A stretch of 64,000 nucleotides of DNA from Rhypophila decipiens (taxonomy: Eukaryota; Ascomycota; Sordariomycetes; Sordariales; Naviculisporaceae): the NCBI GenBank assembly GCA_033297075.1, contig MU858061.1, positions 1 through 64,000 on the forward strand, read 5' to 3'. Below, piece by piece: positions 21,030 to 31,379 of this stretch; the stretch's first letter is position 1; each line of letters begins with the position of its first letter. The notes under the pieces are model-generated. The model was not told the DNA's origin. It ran no database searches and saw nothing but the letters and a program-made list of their open reading frames with translations. The position numbers and the translations under genes are program-made.

Positions 21030-22740
21030 TCAGCGCGTACTCAAGCTTGAAGCACTACAGTTGGTTGGAAAGGGAGATACCAAGGGAAGGAGTACCTCAG
21101 CAGAGTCGGAAGCCCATTCTCCGGCCGCTCCATCGTGAACCCTGGGGAGGCCGTCTGGCATTTCCTCTGCTTCTGCCCCGGCCAAGCGGCCACTTGTACG
21201 GCTGGCCGGTCGCGAAGGGTTTTTCCTTCTTGCAGTGGGAGGAGAGAGGCCAGCAGCAATTCCCATGTCGGCAACAGGCGCAACGTTGGCGTTTCTCGAC
21301 AAAGTATTCGAACTTGAGGCTGACCGTCTTGCAGGACCAATCTCGGGTGGTTCGGGTGCTGTCCGAGTTGTCCTGATAGTGGTTGTAAGTGAACTACTAC
21401 CAGGGGCATGTGCCTTGTTTTGAGCTGCCTTGCTCAGCGCCTTTCCTTTCCCTTTCCCAGTCGGCTTGGGTCGCAGTCTGGTGCGGCTCGGTGTCGCTGG
21501 GGTCGCACTATTCATGGTCTTGTCGTTGCTTCGAGCCACCCAGTCTTCATCTGTCAAATCATCGCCGTACACTGTCAGTGAAATGGTTAGCGCATGCGTT
21601 GATTTTGTCGTGGGCAGAGCCCTGTGAGTCTGGTGGACTCGTACCTCGGTACCCAAACTTGACAATAAGTTGTTTGTCATTGTAGTCACCCTTTACATCT
21701 TCTTCATGACACTTTTCCCTAGGCTTCTCCTTGTTGAAATGGTTTGACGCCCTGCTGTATTCCAAAGGATGCTTCTGAAATCGATGGATGATGCCATTGC
21801 CACTGCGAGAGCTATCTCGGTCACAGCGAATGACGAAGAAGAAGCCAGGAAATTCCTTGTTGGAGAAGATAAAGTCTTGACCTTCGACTTCGCGGCAGTG
21901 GATAGATCCTAACTCGGTCTGCGGAAAAGAAGAACATGTCAGAGTAAGGACGATGGAGGATGGTAGCAATATATAGCTTTGAGCACCTGGACCAACTGCA
22001 GCACGTGATATAGGATTTCTTACCGGCTCTTGATCTATTGTCTCGGACAACCACTTTGAGTTGTCTAGGCGAGGGCGCTTCTCAATTCTCTTCTCAGATA
22101 AGCTCAGTTTGTCTGTTTCGGTAGACCCTAGAGGCCGCTTGTCTTTTCTGCGAGTTATGGAGTCGTCTATGTGTCTCTGCGGTGTTATTGTTCGGCTGGG
22201 AGGTCTGTTTGTCTTCTCTGAGACGGCACCATCAATTTCATCAGTCTCCCCTGGCACTGAATTCTGCTGTTCTCGAGTTTGTGGCTCCTCTTTGACATCT
22301 TTAGTGCGCCAGGGAAACGGCCATTGGCTGATGGACGGGGGGGACGCGGGCGTTGGAGGCCCGCTGTCGGCTGGGTCCTCTGGGACAGTGATCACCGGCG
22401 CATCTTGAGGTGGAACGAATGGAGGTACTTGCGAATCCTCTGGACCATCGTGACAGTACTTTGCTCGGATCTGGCGCGTCAGACCTCTCACGAGCCTGGA
22501 TATCATGACGGTCTCCTCGGGCATGATCTCTTCAGCCCCGGCCTCCCTAACGTCGACAGCAATCCTTCGCAGCGCAATGGAGTACTCTGTCAGCCCCTGC
22601 TCGATCTGGTGAGTGATGTGACTCTTGAAGTGCTCTTGCGCGCCTCTGATGGAGTCCTGCCAGTAATCCTCCTTTTGCTTCTGGATCTGAGCTTGTAATG
22701 CCCGCTGGCGGCTCCGATGTATGTTCTCCCAGTTCTCCAT
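21030..22740 (-). CDS. Paralogue C: coiled-coil and C-terminal Cys/His domain protein with basic tail
   Basis: Three-exon model: 22740-22024, 21918-21645 and 21571-21030, giving 510 residues. Start is ATG 22740 (MENWENIHRSR); the longer open frame upstream has only GTG. Intron 1 (22023-21919, GTAAGA to TTCCGCAG) is 105 nt with no stop, so it reads through in frame and could be mistaken for coding sequence or retained. Intron 2 is 73 nt (21644-21572). The N-terminus is helical and charged (ALQAQIQKQKEDYW, ISRLVRGLTRQIRAKY), followed by a Pro/Glu-rich linker with KRPLGS and EKRIEKRPR basic patches. The Cys/His domain (about 245-345) has IHCREVEGQDFIF, FFFVIRC, HRFQKHPLEYSRASNHF, KCHEED and VKFGYRG, then VYGDDLTDEDWVARSN. 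The last exon adds a long basic Ser/Thr/Pro-rich tail absent from A and B. A further intron near the 3' end cannot be excluded. Confidence 0.7.
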
Positions 22741-23851
22741 TTTGACAGTAGAGGAATCCACCGGTGACTAGAGGTGGTTCCAGGAGTAGATTATCGCAGG
22801 TGGTAACTTTAGAGACTGAGTTAGAGACTCAGTTAGCGTTTTTGACGGGTCGAGCGGGTCGAGCGGGTCAGAACTCAGATGCTGACGAGAGGTGGAGCCA
22901 AATACCTTATCTACCACGAGGTCAACAACAGCTCTGGATACTTGGAATACTGAACGTCAGTTCTGCCCCTTGACAGTCATACAGCGCGAGTCATTGTGCA
23001 ATGTTGCAGAAATCGATCCAGGATTGCGGGGAATGGTCCAGGTGATACATGTAAGCAAAGTGGCCGTGGGGTTAAACTGGGGTCTCGGTCGTATCTTTGA
23101 TTGCAAACTTTGGAAAATGCTTGTAGGCCTCCGGGTGGTGAACACAAAACACTTGACACGGGTACATGTAGGGCCAGGGGGGCTGCCAAGCACCTGCCAT
23201 AGCCTCGCTGGAACCGCTGCGAGGAAAAAGCTTGGAGAAGACGTGCAACTCGATCGAATTGATTCTAGTTTTCTTCTGAGAGCTAGATGCAGTACCAAAT
23301 TCAATCACCTTGAAACTTGCTGGTAGAGATATGTGATTGATCTATGCGCATGAATGATCGTACATGTACGCCTCCTCGTCAGAACCCAATTGGGAAAGTT
23401 GTGTTGGTGCTTGGGGTTTTCCCCACTAAAACCCCTGTCGCCAACTACACCGATCCAACCAATCAGAGCCATTGACCTCAAACCAGACCTGGAGAGCCGT
23501 CCTGTGGCCTGCTAGTTTTACCTATCGCCCTTCGACCTCCAATCGCTTAAAAGATAAAACCAAATGCCTCAACACCTAGCTGGGGATATGAGGTGCCAAA
23601 GTTGGGTTGGAAAAACGCCTTGCGTCAGGTGCCTAAGTGTGATGACATGTCCCCCAAAGTCCAAACCCTTGCCTGTGTGATAAAATTCTCCCAGCCGCAT
23701 TCGGCACAGTGCGCAAATATACTAATCGAGACTCCAGATACCGTACGGTCCTCACCATTCAACAAATCCACATTCTACCCGGTAAAGGCCATCAGAGCAA
23801 GGAAAAAGATCAAGCCAGATATAGATGAGCAAGTTTGTATTGGCCCAGGCT
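22741..23851. other. Intergenic, no gene
   Basis: Promoter side of gene C and 3' flank of the HET-N-like gene. Short frames only; no domain recognised. Confidence 0.55.
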
Positions 23852-24824
23852 CTACCCGGGCACAAACACTGATCCATCCTCTTCGTGTGGGTGACCCAGC
23901 AACCCCAGCCGGATTATGATAGCTTCGATGTCAGACAAGCCTGTTTCCAGGATAACGTCGACACCCGGCTCGATAGGTGCAGTGATGGCTGGTCGCGGCA
24001 ATGGGAGAACCACGATATCGGCAACGATCCCAGAGTCGTTTGGGGGAGGGCTAGGAGCTCGAGCTGTTGTTACGTATAACAGTCAGCAAAGGAAACTAGG
24101 ACAGGATACGGCGTAACGGGAACCTACCAAGTGGTGGCTTGAAATCAAGGCCACCTACACAGACGTGCACCTTGTGTGACTGGGTAGCACACTCGACATA
24201 GTCCTCTCGCGACGCTGGGTAGGCCGGTGTCGGGGCCAGAACAGGCTCGCGCCCCCCCTCGGCGGTCTGCACGAGGGCATTGTTTTGTTCCAGCTTCTCC
24301 ATGACATCGTGGTGCCCGTAGCAGACTGTGATTCCATCGAGATCATCGCCGTTTCCGACAGACGACCCATCCTCGAACGACTCCAGGATGGCACGGGCAT
24401 TTTGGATCGGTCGAGCCCATAGTTTGATTGTGTGAGGCGAGTCGCCACTCGTCTCCATCCGAATCCTTTCCGGTCTTCGGAACGGAATGCCCTCCGGGAG
24501 GAAATCAGCCGCGATCTCTACTCCTTCGGAAAGCCTGCGTCGTTCTGCCAGGCAGAGGCCCTTGCGCTTACGGATAACGCCGAGGCTGGGCAGACGGAGG
24601 CCGAGAGGCATTGTTGGAAAGGTCCAGGGAGCCCGGTGGACGACCCCCTCTTGGTCAGGGCTTTCCCATTCTAGGTCGCATGGGCAGATTTCAAGTGAGT
24701 GTAGGAGCAGATCGCACATGTCGCATGTCTCCGGCTGCAGGGGTGCATGAGTGTAACCGGCCGAAGACACCAAAGCTGGCAGTGGGATGCCTTCACAGCT
24801 CTCGCAAAGGCGTTGTCTTGTCAT
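23852..24824 (-). CDS. HET-protein N-terminal-like Cys-rich protein lacking a HET domain
   Basis: Two-exon model: 24824-24128 and 24063-23852 (intron 64 nt, GTAGGT to AACAACAG, phase 1), 302 residues. It begins RLCESCEGIPLPAL, then GYTHAPLQPETCDMCDLLLHSL. C-x2-C, a His and a second C-x2-C in this spacing is the typical zinc-like head of many fungal HET (heterokaryon incompatibility) proteins, where it precedes the HET domain proper. Here no HET block (ALSYVWG, WIDALCINQ) follows. Instead there is a mixed segment with IKLWARPIQNARAI and a new C-terminus with VVLPLPRPAI and IIIRLGLLGHPHEEDGS. It may be a decoy, a regulator or a truncated derivative of a HET gene. The reading frame is intact. 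It is divergent from nothing nearby and sits next to gene C in the same orientation. Confidence 0.65.
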
Positions 24825-26754
24825 GGTGATCGAGTTCGAGGGATGGTGGGTATGTTTGAAAAATGGCGAAAAGAGGCGTCCCGGAACAAAATCAAAGGTG
24901 TGTCGCGTTGAAAAAGTATGTATTTACTGTAAAGAATAGAGACTTCGCTGACAGATAGGTGATGGGTAGAAACCTGTCTCGAACCTGGGTCTCGACGCTG
25001 ATGGCGACGATGCTAGATGACGAGAACTGGATGGTTGGGTTGGAGGAAGAAAGGTGGTGGTGTTTCTGTTGAGGAAGAAGTTAGAAGAGCCGAACTTCAG
25101 CCTAGAGCAACAACCGCCTTCATCGTCCCTCGCTCCTTCCGTCTTTGTTGATATAGGCAACGAAAACTTGCGCACGAGTATTCGAGAAGCCTTGGCACCT
25201 GCCCACCGGGTGGCCCATAGCGAAATCCTTCATGAGTTCAAGCCTCCCGTTTTCGACTCGATTGGCCTTTGATTTCGAAGTCGGATACTCCCAGTCCCGA
25301 AAACATATTCGACATCCTTCTCCAAGCAGAATCAGCCACTCAGCCAGCTCGTCGGGGCGTCTGCGGTCTTAGGCCGAGGATGGAGAAAGGAATAGAACGA
25401 ATCTCGAATCCAGAAAAACGGCCAATATCATTGCGAACGCCGGCAAGCCGCCATCGAGGAGCAGAACGGCCACCGACTTTAGTCTCGAACTCGCAAACCT
25501 TCCGAGTGGCCGAGATTCGGAGAAGCATGACTGGAAACGTGGAGCGATATGGCGACCACATTTGAAGAGCGCCGTTCTAGTCTACAACGGTCCTGATTGA
25601 TGGACCTCGATTCCGATCGGCTGCAAGCAACGGTCAACCGAACATATATACTCATTGTTATTTCGGGGACAGGTGCCTGACAGCTTCGCGGCTTTGGCAT
25701 TGCCAAGTTTGCCAATGTCCACGGCTTAATTCAAGTTCTAGACAGACTAGAGACCATGCATGGTATTGGTGCAGGAGAAACATAATGGAGCGCGGAGCGC
25801 GAGAGAGAAACGGTATGTGGACAATCAAAACACGATTAGGGTCAGCAGGCCAGACGCTCTGGACTCTAGACCCGTCTGAAATCTAGGTCGAGAAAGTAGA
25901 TATCTCTATTTGTCTCGCTCGATTCTTTTCAGGAAAGGATCATTAACTGACACCCACTTACTTTTCTAGAGAGCACGGATCCAAGGCTGTAAACGAGGAC
26001 AGCCTTGTTAGTGCTGGCCCCACACGACCTTTGTTTCTTTTATGACCACCATAAATGTCCGAGTTACCCACTACAACAACTGGCCGATTCGTGCTGAAGA
26101 TTGGTATCGTCGTCGTCGATATGCGGTTCTTCGTATTTCGTAAGATCGGGCTTTCGGGGGTAGAATTCTTCGCAACTGGGACACGGACTTTGTTGGTCCG
26201 TCTACTTCCTTGGCAGACATGTATTGGGTTTGGCTGGTCGAGGGAATATATCCAGAGACAATCGCTGGTTGATGCAAGAACTAAATACTCAGGCAGGACT
26301 TTTCCTTGCGACGACGATTCTTGGAATGAAAGGGCATATCACTTGGAGAACAGGCCAAGTAAAGGATATTCAGGGACCAATGGCGGTGGTCTGTCCTGGT
26401 ATCGAGTGCCTCGTTCGGGAGAGATCCGCCTTGCAACCGGCGGCGCAACAAGTGAGTGATCTAAGGTCTGCATGACGTTCGAGACTCTGAGAGATGCATC
26501 CCTGGGTTCCACGATCTGGAGTACGAGGCTGATTTGGGACTGACAAGCAAAAACGTCCCCATTTCCGGTCTCTCAGGCCTCTTACTAGCAAGTGGTGCTC
26601 GGGAATAGCAGCAGACACCTAAGGCCCAGACCGACCGGCACCAAGTACATAGATATCCAAGAGAGCAAACTCGTCCGAAGTCCCTGACCCCGCATGGTGT
26701 ATAAGCCAATTTTCGTGACCCCAATTCCGCAAATCAGGCAGAGATTGTCGACCG

Positions 26755-27011
26755 TGGTGTAGTTGGTAGCACCGCTAGTTCTGTTTAATGTGCCCCCCAG
26801 CTGAGCAAAGTGCGAAGCAAACGAACATCGTCAGCAGCAATGTGAAACCGATGTCGTCACGGGGTGGCTCTCTGCCCATACTGAGACTTAACGCCCACTT
26901 GGAGGAGTGTAATAACGCCCACTTGGAGTGTTCTGAACGCCCTTGGAGTGTTAAGTTCTTAGTTCGTGCAACAGATACTCAGAGACCTCGGTTCGATTCC
27001 GGGCGGTGGCA
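26755..27011 (+). other. Split tRNA-like sequence (A box and B box about 225 bp apart)
   Basis: TGGTGTAGTTGG at 26755-26766 fits a Pol III A box (D-arm). GGTTCGATTCC at 26990-27000 is a perfect B box in a good T-arm (CTCGG-loop-CCGGG), followed by CGGTGGC and an A. That acceptor strand pairs with TCGACCG before the A box at five of seven positions. A functional tRNA has these boxes 30-60 bp apart, so this is an interrupted or decayed tRNA gene, or a coincidence of parts. I cannot assign an anticodon. Confidence 0.3.
26890..26952. repeat. Three imperfect copies of a short repeat
   Basis: AACGCCCACTTGGAG(GAG)TGT occurs at 26890, 26914 and 26936 (the last lacks ACT). It lies between the two halves of the tRNA-like sequence. 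Confidence 0.8.
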
Positions 27012-27221
27012 ATCTTTCTCGCTTGATCGGCGGTGGTGCATTCCCTTCTCGACATTATCTGCACTCTTCTTCTTCTTCTTCAGACTCTATTATTTCCCTA
27101 GCCCTTCTCTATCGCCTCTTTCCCTTCCGCACTAGCCTGATTTGCATCCTCTTTTTTCTCTCTTTTTTTATAAAAGTCCTTTAAACTGCTTTAATTATCT
27201 GACTTTAGGTAAAATATTAAA

Positions 27222-27536
27222 GTACTCGCGAGCCAAGCCTCAAAACGGCGTTGGCCCCATTGCGTTAGCGATGGGGCTAAGTTCGTTGATTCGATATTGA
27301 GTTGCTGATTCGATTATTTTTTTGCCGCATATAATCCTTACCCTATGTAAAAACCAGACTGTTATTTTATAGTATTATAGTGAGATTATAGCTGTACAAG
27401 TAAGGTTTTGGGTCAGGGTTAGGGTTATAGGTAGGCAACTCAAGAATAATCGAATCAACGTCAATAATCGAATCAGCGAACTTGGCGTCCTTGCTCCACA
27501 AGGACGCCAGCAGCCGTTTTGAGGCTTGGCGAGTAC
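27222..27536. mobile_element. Foldback / MITE-like element with hairpin-bearing inverted arms
   Basis: The left arm (27222-27318) and right arm (27441-27536) are inverted copies. Both start GTACTCG, contain CCAAGCCTCAAAACGGC, and end with AAGTTCG-x-TGATTCGA and a second TGATTCGATTATT. In the middle of each arm sits a hairpin of different sequence: GCCCCAT/ATGGGGC (27254-27277) on the left, GGCGTCCTT/AAGGACGCC (27484-27508) on the right. The 120-bp centre is AT-rich with no coding frame. No clear target-site duplication was found. Family unknown. Confidence 0.65.
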
Positions 27537-28086
27537 GGGTTTCTTCTTGTTTAAACAATAGTATTTAGATAGTGCTTCTAAAATGGCTAAAAGAAGAGAA
27601 GATCTCATTTATTATTCTCTTCTTATATACAAAGTATGAGCTCTACAAATGCAGTATCCTACAGGGTATCACATTATAAGCCTAGGTAAGTTCCTAAACA
27701 AAACATCAGAATCATCCAACACATCTTTCATTCTCTTCCGCTTAAGTGGACGATTTTGTCATCTCTTATTAGCTTGTCGGAGCCTCGGACGTCCAGCAGA
27801 TTTTTGGAAATGGTTAGACCCAGGCCTGTGCCCCCAACTCTTCTGGCTGTGGATGCGTCGCCCTGGCTAAATGGCTCAAAGAGACGCGTGCTGACGTCCT
27901 CCTCTATGCCGATTCCCGTGTCTTCGACACCAAACTTGACCTCGATCTGGTCTGCATCTTCTTTTTTCGTTGTCGACTTTTCGGTTTGACCAGCAAGCTC
28001 TCGTTATCCCTGTCCTCCAAGCTTGCTATCGGGGATACCACCACTTCCTCTTTCTCCCTTCTGCGCACTGGCAACAACACTGCCTC

Positions 28087-29208
28087 CTAAGCTCCATGGT
28101 CAGAGGATAATAGTTGATCAAAGTCCGCCACACTCGACATCTGCTCCTCTCTAAACGTCCCAAAGGTTCGATAAGCATCCTTCACAGCCTCGGGGTAACC
28201 CTCAAGAACATCGCAGAGTGCCCTGACCTCGCCACATCGCTTCTCCATCCATTTCCAGCACTCTCGGCTGACACCTGCTTCCTCGCTGGGCTCCTCGTCA
28301 CTCTGGAGGTCTGATGTCGATCCGTCAGTCGCAGCGTCACTCTCCTCAGGCACATGCACCTCCTTAAACTCCTTAAGCATCTTCCTGTGCTGCGCGCATG
28401 TGACGACAAACTGCTTTAACGCCACCTCGATCAAAATAACCCCTTGCGAAACCTCAGTCAACACTTCAGAAGGCAGACTATACTGATCGCGTCTCAAGTC
28501 TGGAATATTCCCATGGCTCTCATGACATCGACCGGTCTCGGTCTCGTCAGATTGTTGCCCGTGAGTAAGTGACCACCAAATCGGCAAAGCCTCCCTCATA
28601 GCCTTCACCCCCCAAATAAACACCAGCACGGGCTTGACGTCGGCCAAGCGCGAAAGAACTTCCTTGGTGTGCGTTTCCAAGCCTTTGACATCCCCGCTGA
28701 GCTCCTTCAAAAGCTTCTTCAGCTCCCGGCCTTTGGAGGACTTTGCCCAGACTTTTCGGAGGATCATCTCTGCAGTGGAGCGCGTAAAGTCCACGAGCTC
28801 GTCATTGAGGGTTTCCTCCAGCTTTACCTCTATCGCCTCGAGGCTTGCGCGGATGGTATCCAACAAGGACTGGTCTTGGTCGCTCATGCTCTTGGCAAAG
28901 AACTTGGCCTTCTCTCTGACATATCTGTCCACGGTGAGGAGGAGCAAAAACACGTATGCTAGGCCGAGAGCGCCTAGTATCTCTTGGTGTTCGAGATACG
29001 TCTGGTATGTGGTGAGCGTTGGAGGGTGCTCCAGACCCAAGGGCGTGTGCCAGTCGCCGGTCCAGCAGTTCTCGATGGTTGCCCGCTGGAGATTGAGCAG
29101 AGTGAGCTGCCAGGCCCGCGCTGATGGCGGGAGGGCTGTGCTGGTGCCGCTGCTGCTGAGGCGGTCGGAGATCGAAGCAGGGTTGGTCTGCTCGGGCTTT
29201 AACTCCAT
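28087..29208 (-). CDS. Single-TM coiled-coil protein of unknown function
   Basis: From ATG 29208 the protein has 373 residues. A Ser/Thr/Pro-rich N-terminus is followed by a hydrophobic segment ILGALGLAYVFLLLLTV (about 77-93), then a long charged helical region (KLEETLNDELVDFTRST, SSKGRELKKLLKELSGDVKGLETH). A second hydrophobic patch PVLVFIWGVKAM and an acidic segment near the C-terminus complete it. I do not recognise the family. The frame is open upstream of the ATG, and an acceptor GGCTGGTCAG ends at 29212. If spliced to a CAG|GTGTCT donor at 29323/29322, the neighbouring small frame would join it in phase as one gene. Confidence 0.55.
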   Translation of the reverse strand: MELKPEQTNPASISDRLSSSGTSTALPPSARAWQLTLLNLQRATIENCWTGDWHTPLGLEHPPTLTTYQTYLEHQEILGALGLAYVFLLLLTVDRYVREKAKFFAKSMSDQDQSLLDTIRASLEAIEVKLEETLNDELVDFTRSTAEMILRKVWAKSSKGRELKKLLKELSGDVKGLETHTKEVLSRLADVKPVLVFIWGVKAMREALPIWWSLTHGQQSDETETGRCHESHGNIPDLRRDQYSLPSEVLTEVSQGVILIEVALKQFVVTCAQHRKMLKEFKEVHVPEESDAATDGSTSDLQSDEEPSEEAGVSRECWKWMEKRCGEVRALCDVLEGYPEAVKDAYRTFGTFREEQMSSVADFDQLLSSDHGA

Positions 29209-29298
29209 TTCCTGACCAGCCAGTTGGTATGAATACAGCTGGGTATAGAATTTGAAGTGCAATCTTTGGATCTTTATTTACCTCGTCGTTCTCCACTT

Positions 29299-29604
29299 CT
29301 ACGCTTGTGTTAAAGCAGACACCTGTTTTTGCCCCTGCGGTGTCTTTTTGCTGGGCAGCGCGTTGGCGGAGCGGCTGGCAGCCGAACTGGCGGCGGACGA
29401 GGCAGCCACGAACCGGTCGACGCGCGGAACTGCATACGCATTGGGCTTCCGGGCGCGCGAGAGTGTCTTGGTGCTGTGAAATGTCTCCAGGAGGAATTCA
29501 ACAGCTGTGTCGAATCTGGTCCTGGTCTCCGTCGCCTCTGAAGCCGCGGTCGAGCCTTGGGTAGGGGCTGGGGCAGCCGGGACAGCTGGGGTAGAATCTT
29601 CCAT
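29299..29604 (-). CDS. Small hypothetical protein or first exon of the adjacent gene
   Basis: ATG 29604, 101 codons, Ala/Ser/Thr-rich (MEDSTPAVPAAPAPTQGS) with a helical segment RFDTAVEFLLETFHST and a basic patch. It lies on the same strand, about 90 bp before the single-TM gene. A donor-like GTGTCT at 29322, just before its stop, would link it in frame to GAA-ATG at 29211. A merged two-exon gene is as likely as two separate ones. No family recognised. Confidence 0.4.
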   Translation of the reverse strand: MEDSTPAVPAAPAPTQGSTAASEATETRTRFDTAVEFLLETFHSTKTLSRARKPNAYAVPRVDRFVAASSAASSAASRSANALPSKKTPQGQKQVSALTQA

Positions 29605-31029
29605 GTTGAGCGCCAGGAATTGTTTCAATATATAATATTTGATGAATATCAAACAAAATTAAGAACCGAAAGAATAGGTTATGCTCAAGAAATTGTCGTA
29701 AGGTTTGGGAAACAGAGCAGCTGTATGGAGGGGCGCAACTATGGTTTGGGTCCCAAAGCAAAAACACCAACCAAGCAGCGTTCGCAAAGTGGATCCCGTC
29801 GATTTGTCAACGCGACCTGGACTCACTTTGTTGGAATTTAATCCTGTCATTACAGCAAGTCATTGTGAGGGGGGAAATTCAAAGAAAGCACGGCCGACTT
29901 TGCAGCTTACTGAGGGAAATAGGACTGCGCTTTCTCATTCTTTACTAAAGTTTGTACGATATTCCCTTGTCTCCACACAAAACGCTACGATGCGAGGTTC
30001 CTTTGCAGGAAAGTTGCTTTCTTATCTTTACACACTAAGTAATTCAAAGTATTTAGCAGGCGAAGTAGTCGAGAACGTGCCCAATTAACCAATGGACCAA
30101 AGGTGAGAATCAGGCTATTCAGCCTTCTCCACTGCAGTCCTCCCCTACTCCGAGAAGTGATTTTCTTTGTTATTGGCATATCATTACTGTTGCCTCGTAC
30201 TATGAATGTGTCAGTCGCTATTAGATATGTTGACATTTCATGTATGTGGGTAGACCAGTCTCGTCCAACCCATTCGTCCGCGCCTTTATCTGGCTTGCAG
30301 AAGCCTCCACCTGGCACTCCGTTGTGGTTTGGACCGCGATCGTTGCTGTTTGTGATAACTGTAGTGGGAACGAAATAACTACTGGGTCTGGTCATGGTCT
30401 GTGAAAGCTCGTGACGGTCTTTGGCCGCCGTCTCAAGCGAAAGTGACAAATGGTTATGTTTGGCGGTGGACATGTATACAGATACTGCCAGTAATTGATT
30501 GTGTCATTAAGTTGCTGTGGCAATATGATGAGGCGCCTGGGATTCTGGAGCTGCTCTGGTCCTTCGGCCTGGCGGTCCTGTTTTTGGTTCAGCATCACGA
30601 ATTTCCGTACATCTTCCTATTGGAACCTCCAACTCGGGTAGGCTGCGCGTCCCTGTGACTGCTTCCATTCGGGCACCGTACCGGAAATCAAACTGATGAG
30701 GCGATACATATCAATAATTGACAGAATGTTCCTGGACGATCGTGTCGGCAGCAGGGTTCACAATCACGGTTGCGAGGGAACACATGACCCCATGTTATTG
30801 CCTCGTCGTTTATTACCTAGTCGAAATCTCGTGGTAAGCAATTCAAACGCACATGTGGGTCCCCTCACCTAGACCATGACCACATAATGGCAGTCGGCAG
30901 GCGCGGGGGACACCACAACTCGCTCGTGCCTTCCATGCCCTAACTGGCTCAAGGCAACCACGCACCGGCCACAGTTTTCTCCACCCTCTTCCATTCAAGC
31001 CTACAAATTCTTTCCCGCTACTGAAAATT
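29605..31029. other. Intergenic, no gene
   Basis: Only scattered short frames on both strands. Nothing supportable. Confidence 0.55.
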
Positions 31030-31141
31030 CAAATCCTTTTTCTCTTTATCCTCCGTCCTCTCTTCTCTTTCTATCCTCTATCCTCCATCCACTTCTCTTT
31101 CTACCTCTATCCTCCGTCCTCTCCTCTTTCACCATCGAGAC
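31030..31141 (+). promoter_or_regulatory. CT-rich tract before ATG 31142
   Basis: About 100 bp of nearly pure pyrimidine with imperfect repeats of TCTATCCTCCGTCC. Such tracts commonly lie just upstream of transcription starts in filamentous ascomycetes. The ATG at 31142 (MNSQHFHYDNF) opens a 43-codon frame that could be a first exon of a gene covering the tandem array downstream. Confidence 0.4.
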
Positions 31142-31379
31142 ATGAATTCACAACACTTTCACTACGACAATTTCACGTCGTTCTCAAGTTCCGGATTTCC
31201 CTCGTCAGTCGTTCTCTGCCTCGCCTCAGGGCATGGGGGCCCGCACCTTCAAGGCGACCCGTGAACTGGGAGTTAGCGCTCTTTTCCCTTCTTCAATTCC
31301 CGACAGAAACGAGACCAGCTCCGGAGGCGGTCGTTGTCTCCCCACACAACGCCTTATGCGAGGAGTCGTCTATTTATGT

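Larger units (their letters stand above)
24825..28086. other. Gene-poor interval
   Basis: No protein-coding gene supported. It contains the tRNA-like sequence near 26.75-27.01 kb and the foldback element at 27.22-27.54 kb. A 134-codon frame at 26055-26459 has no recognisable features. Confidence 0.5.

Noticed and set aside
26055..26459. 134-codon frame as a gene
   Set aside because: No motif, no splice structure and low-complexity-free but random-looking composition.
27414..27427. Telomere-like GGGTTAGGGTT inside the foldback element
   Set aside because: Fewer than three units, internal and AT-rich context; a chance match.
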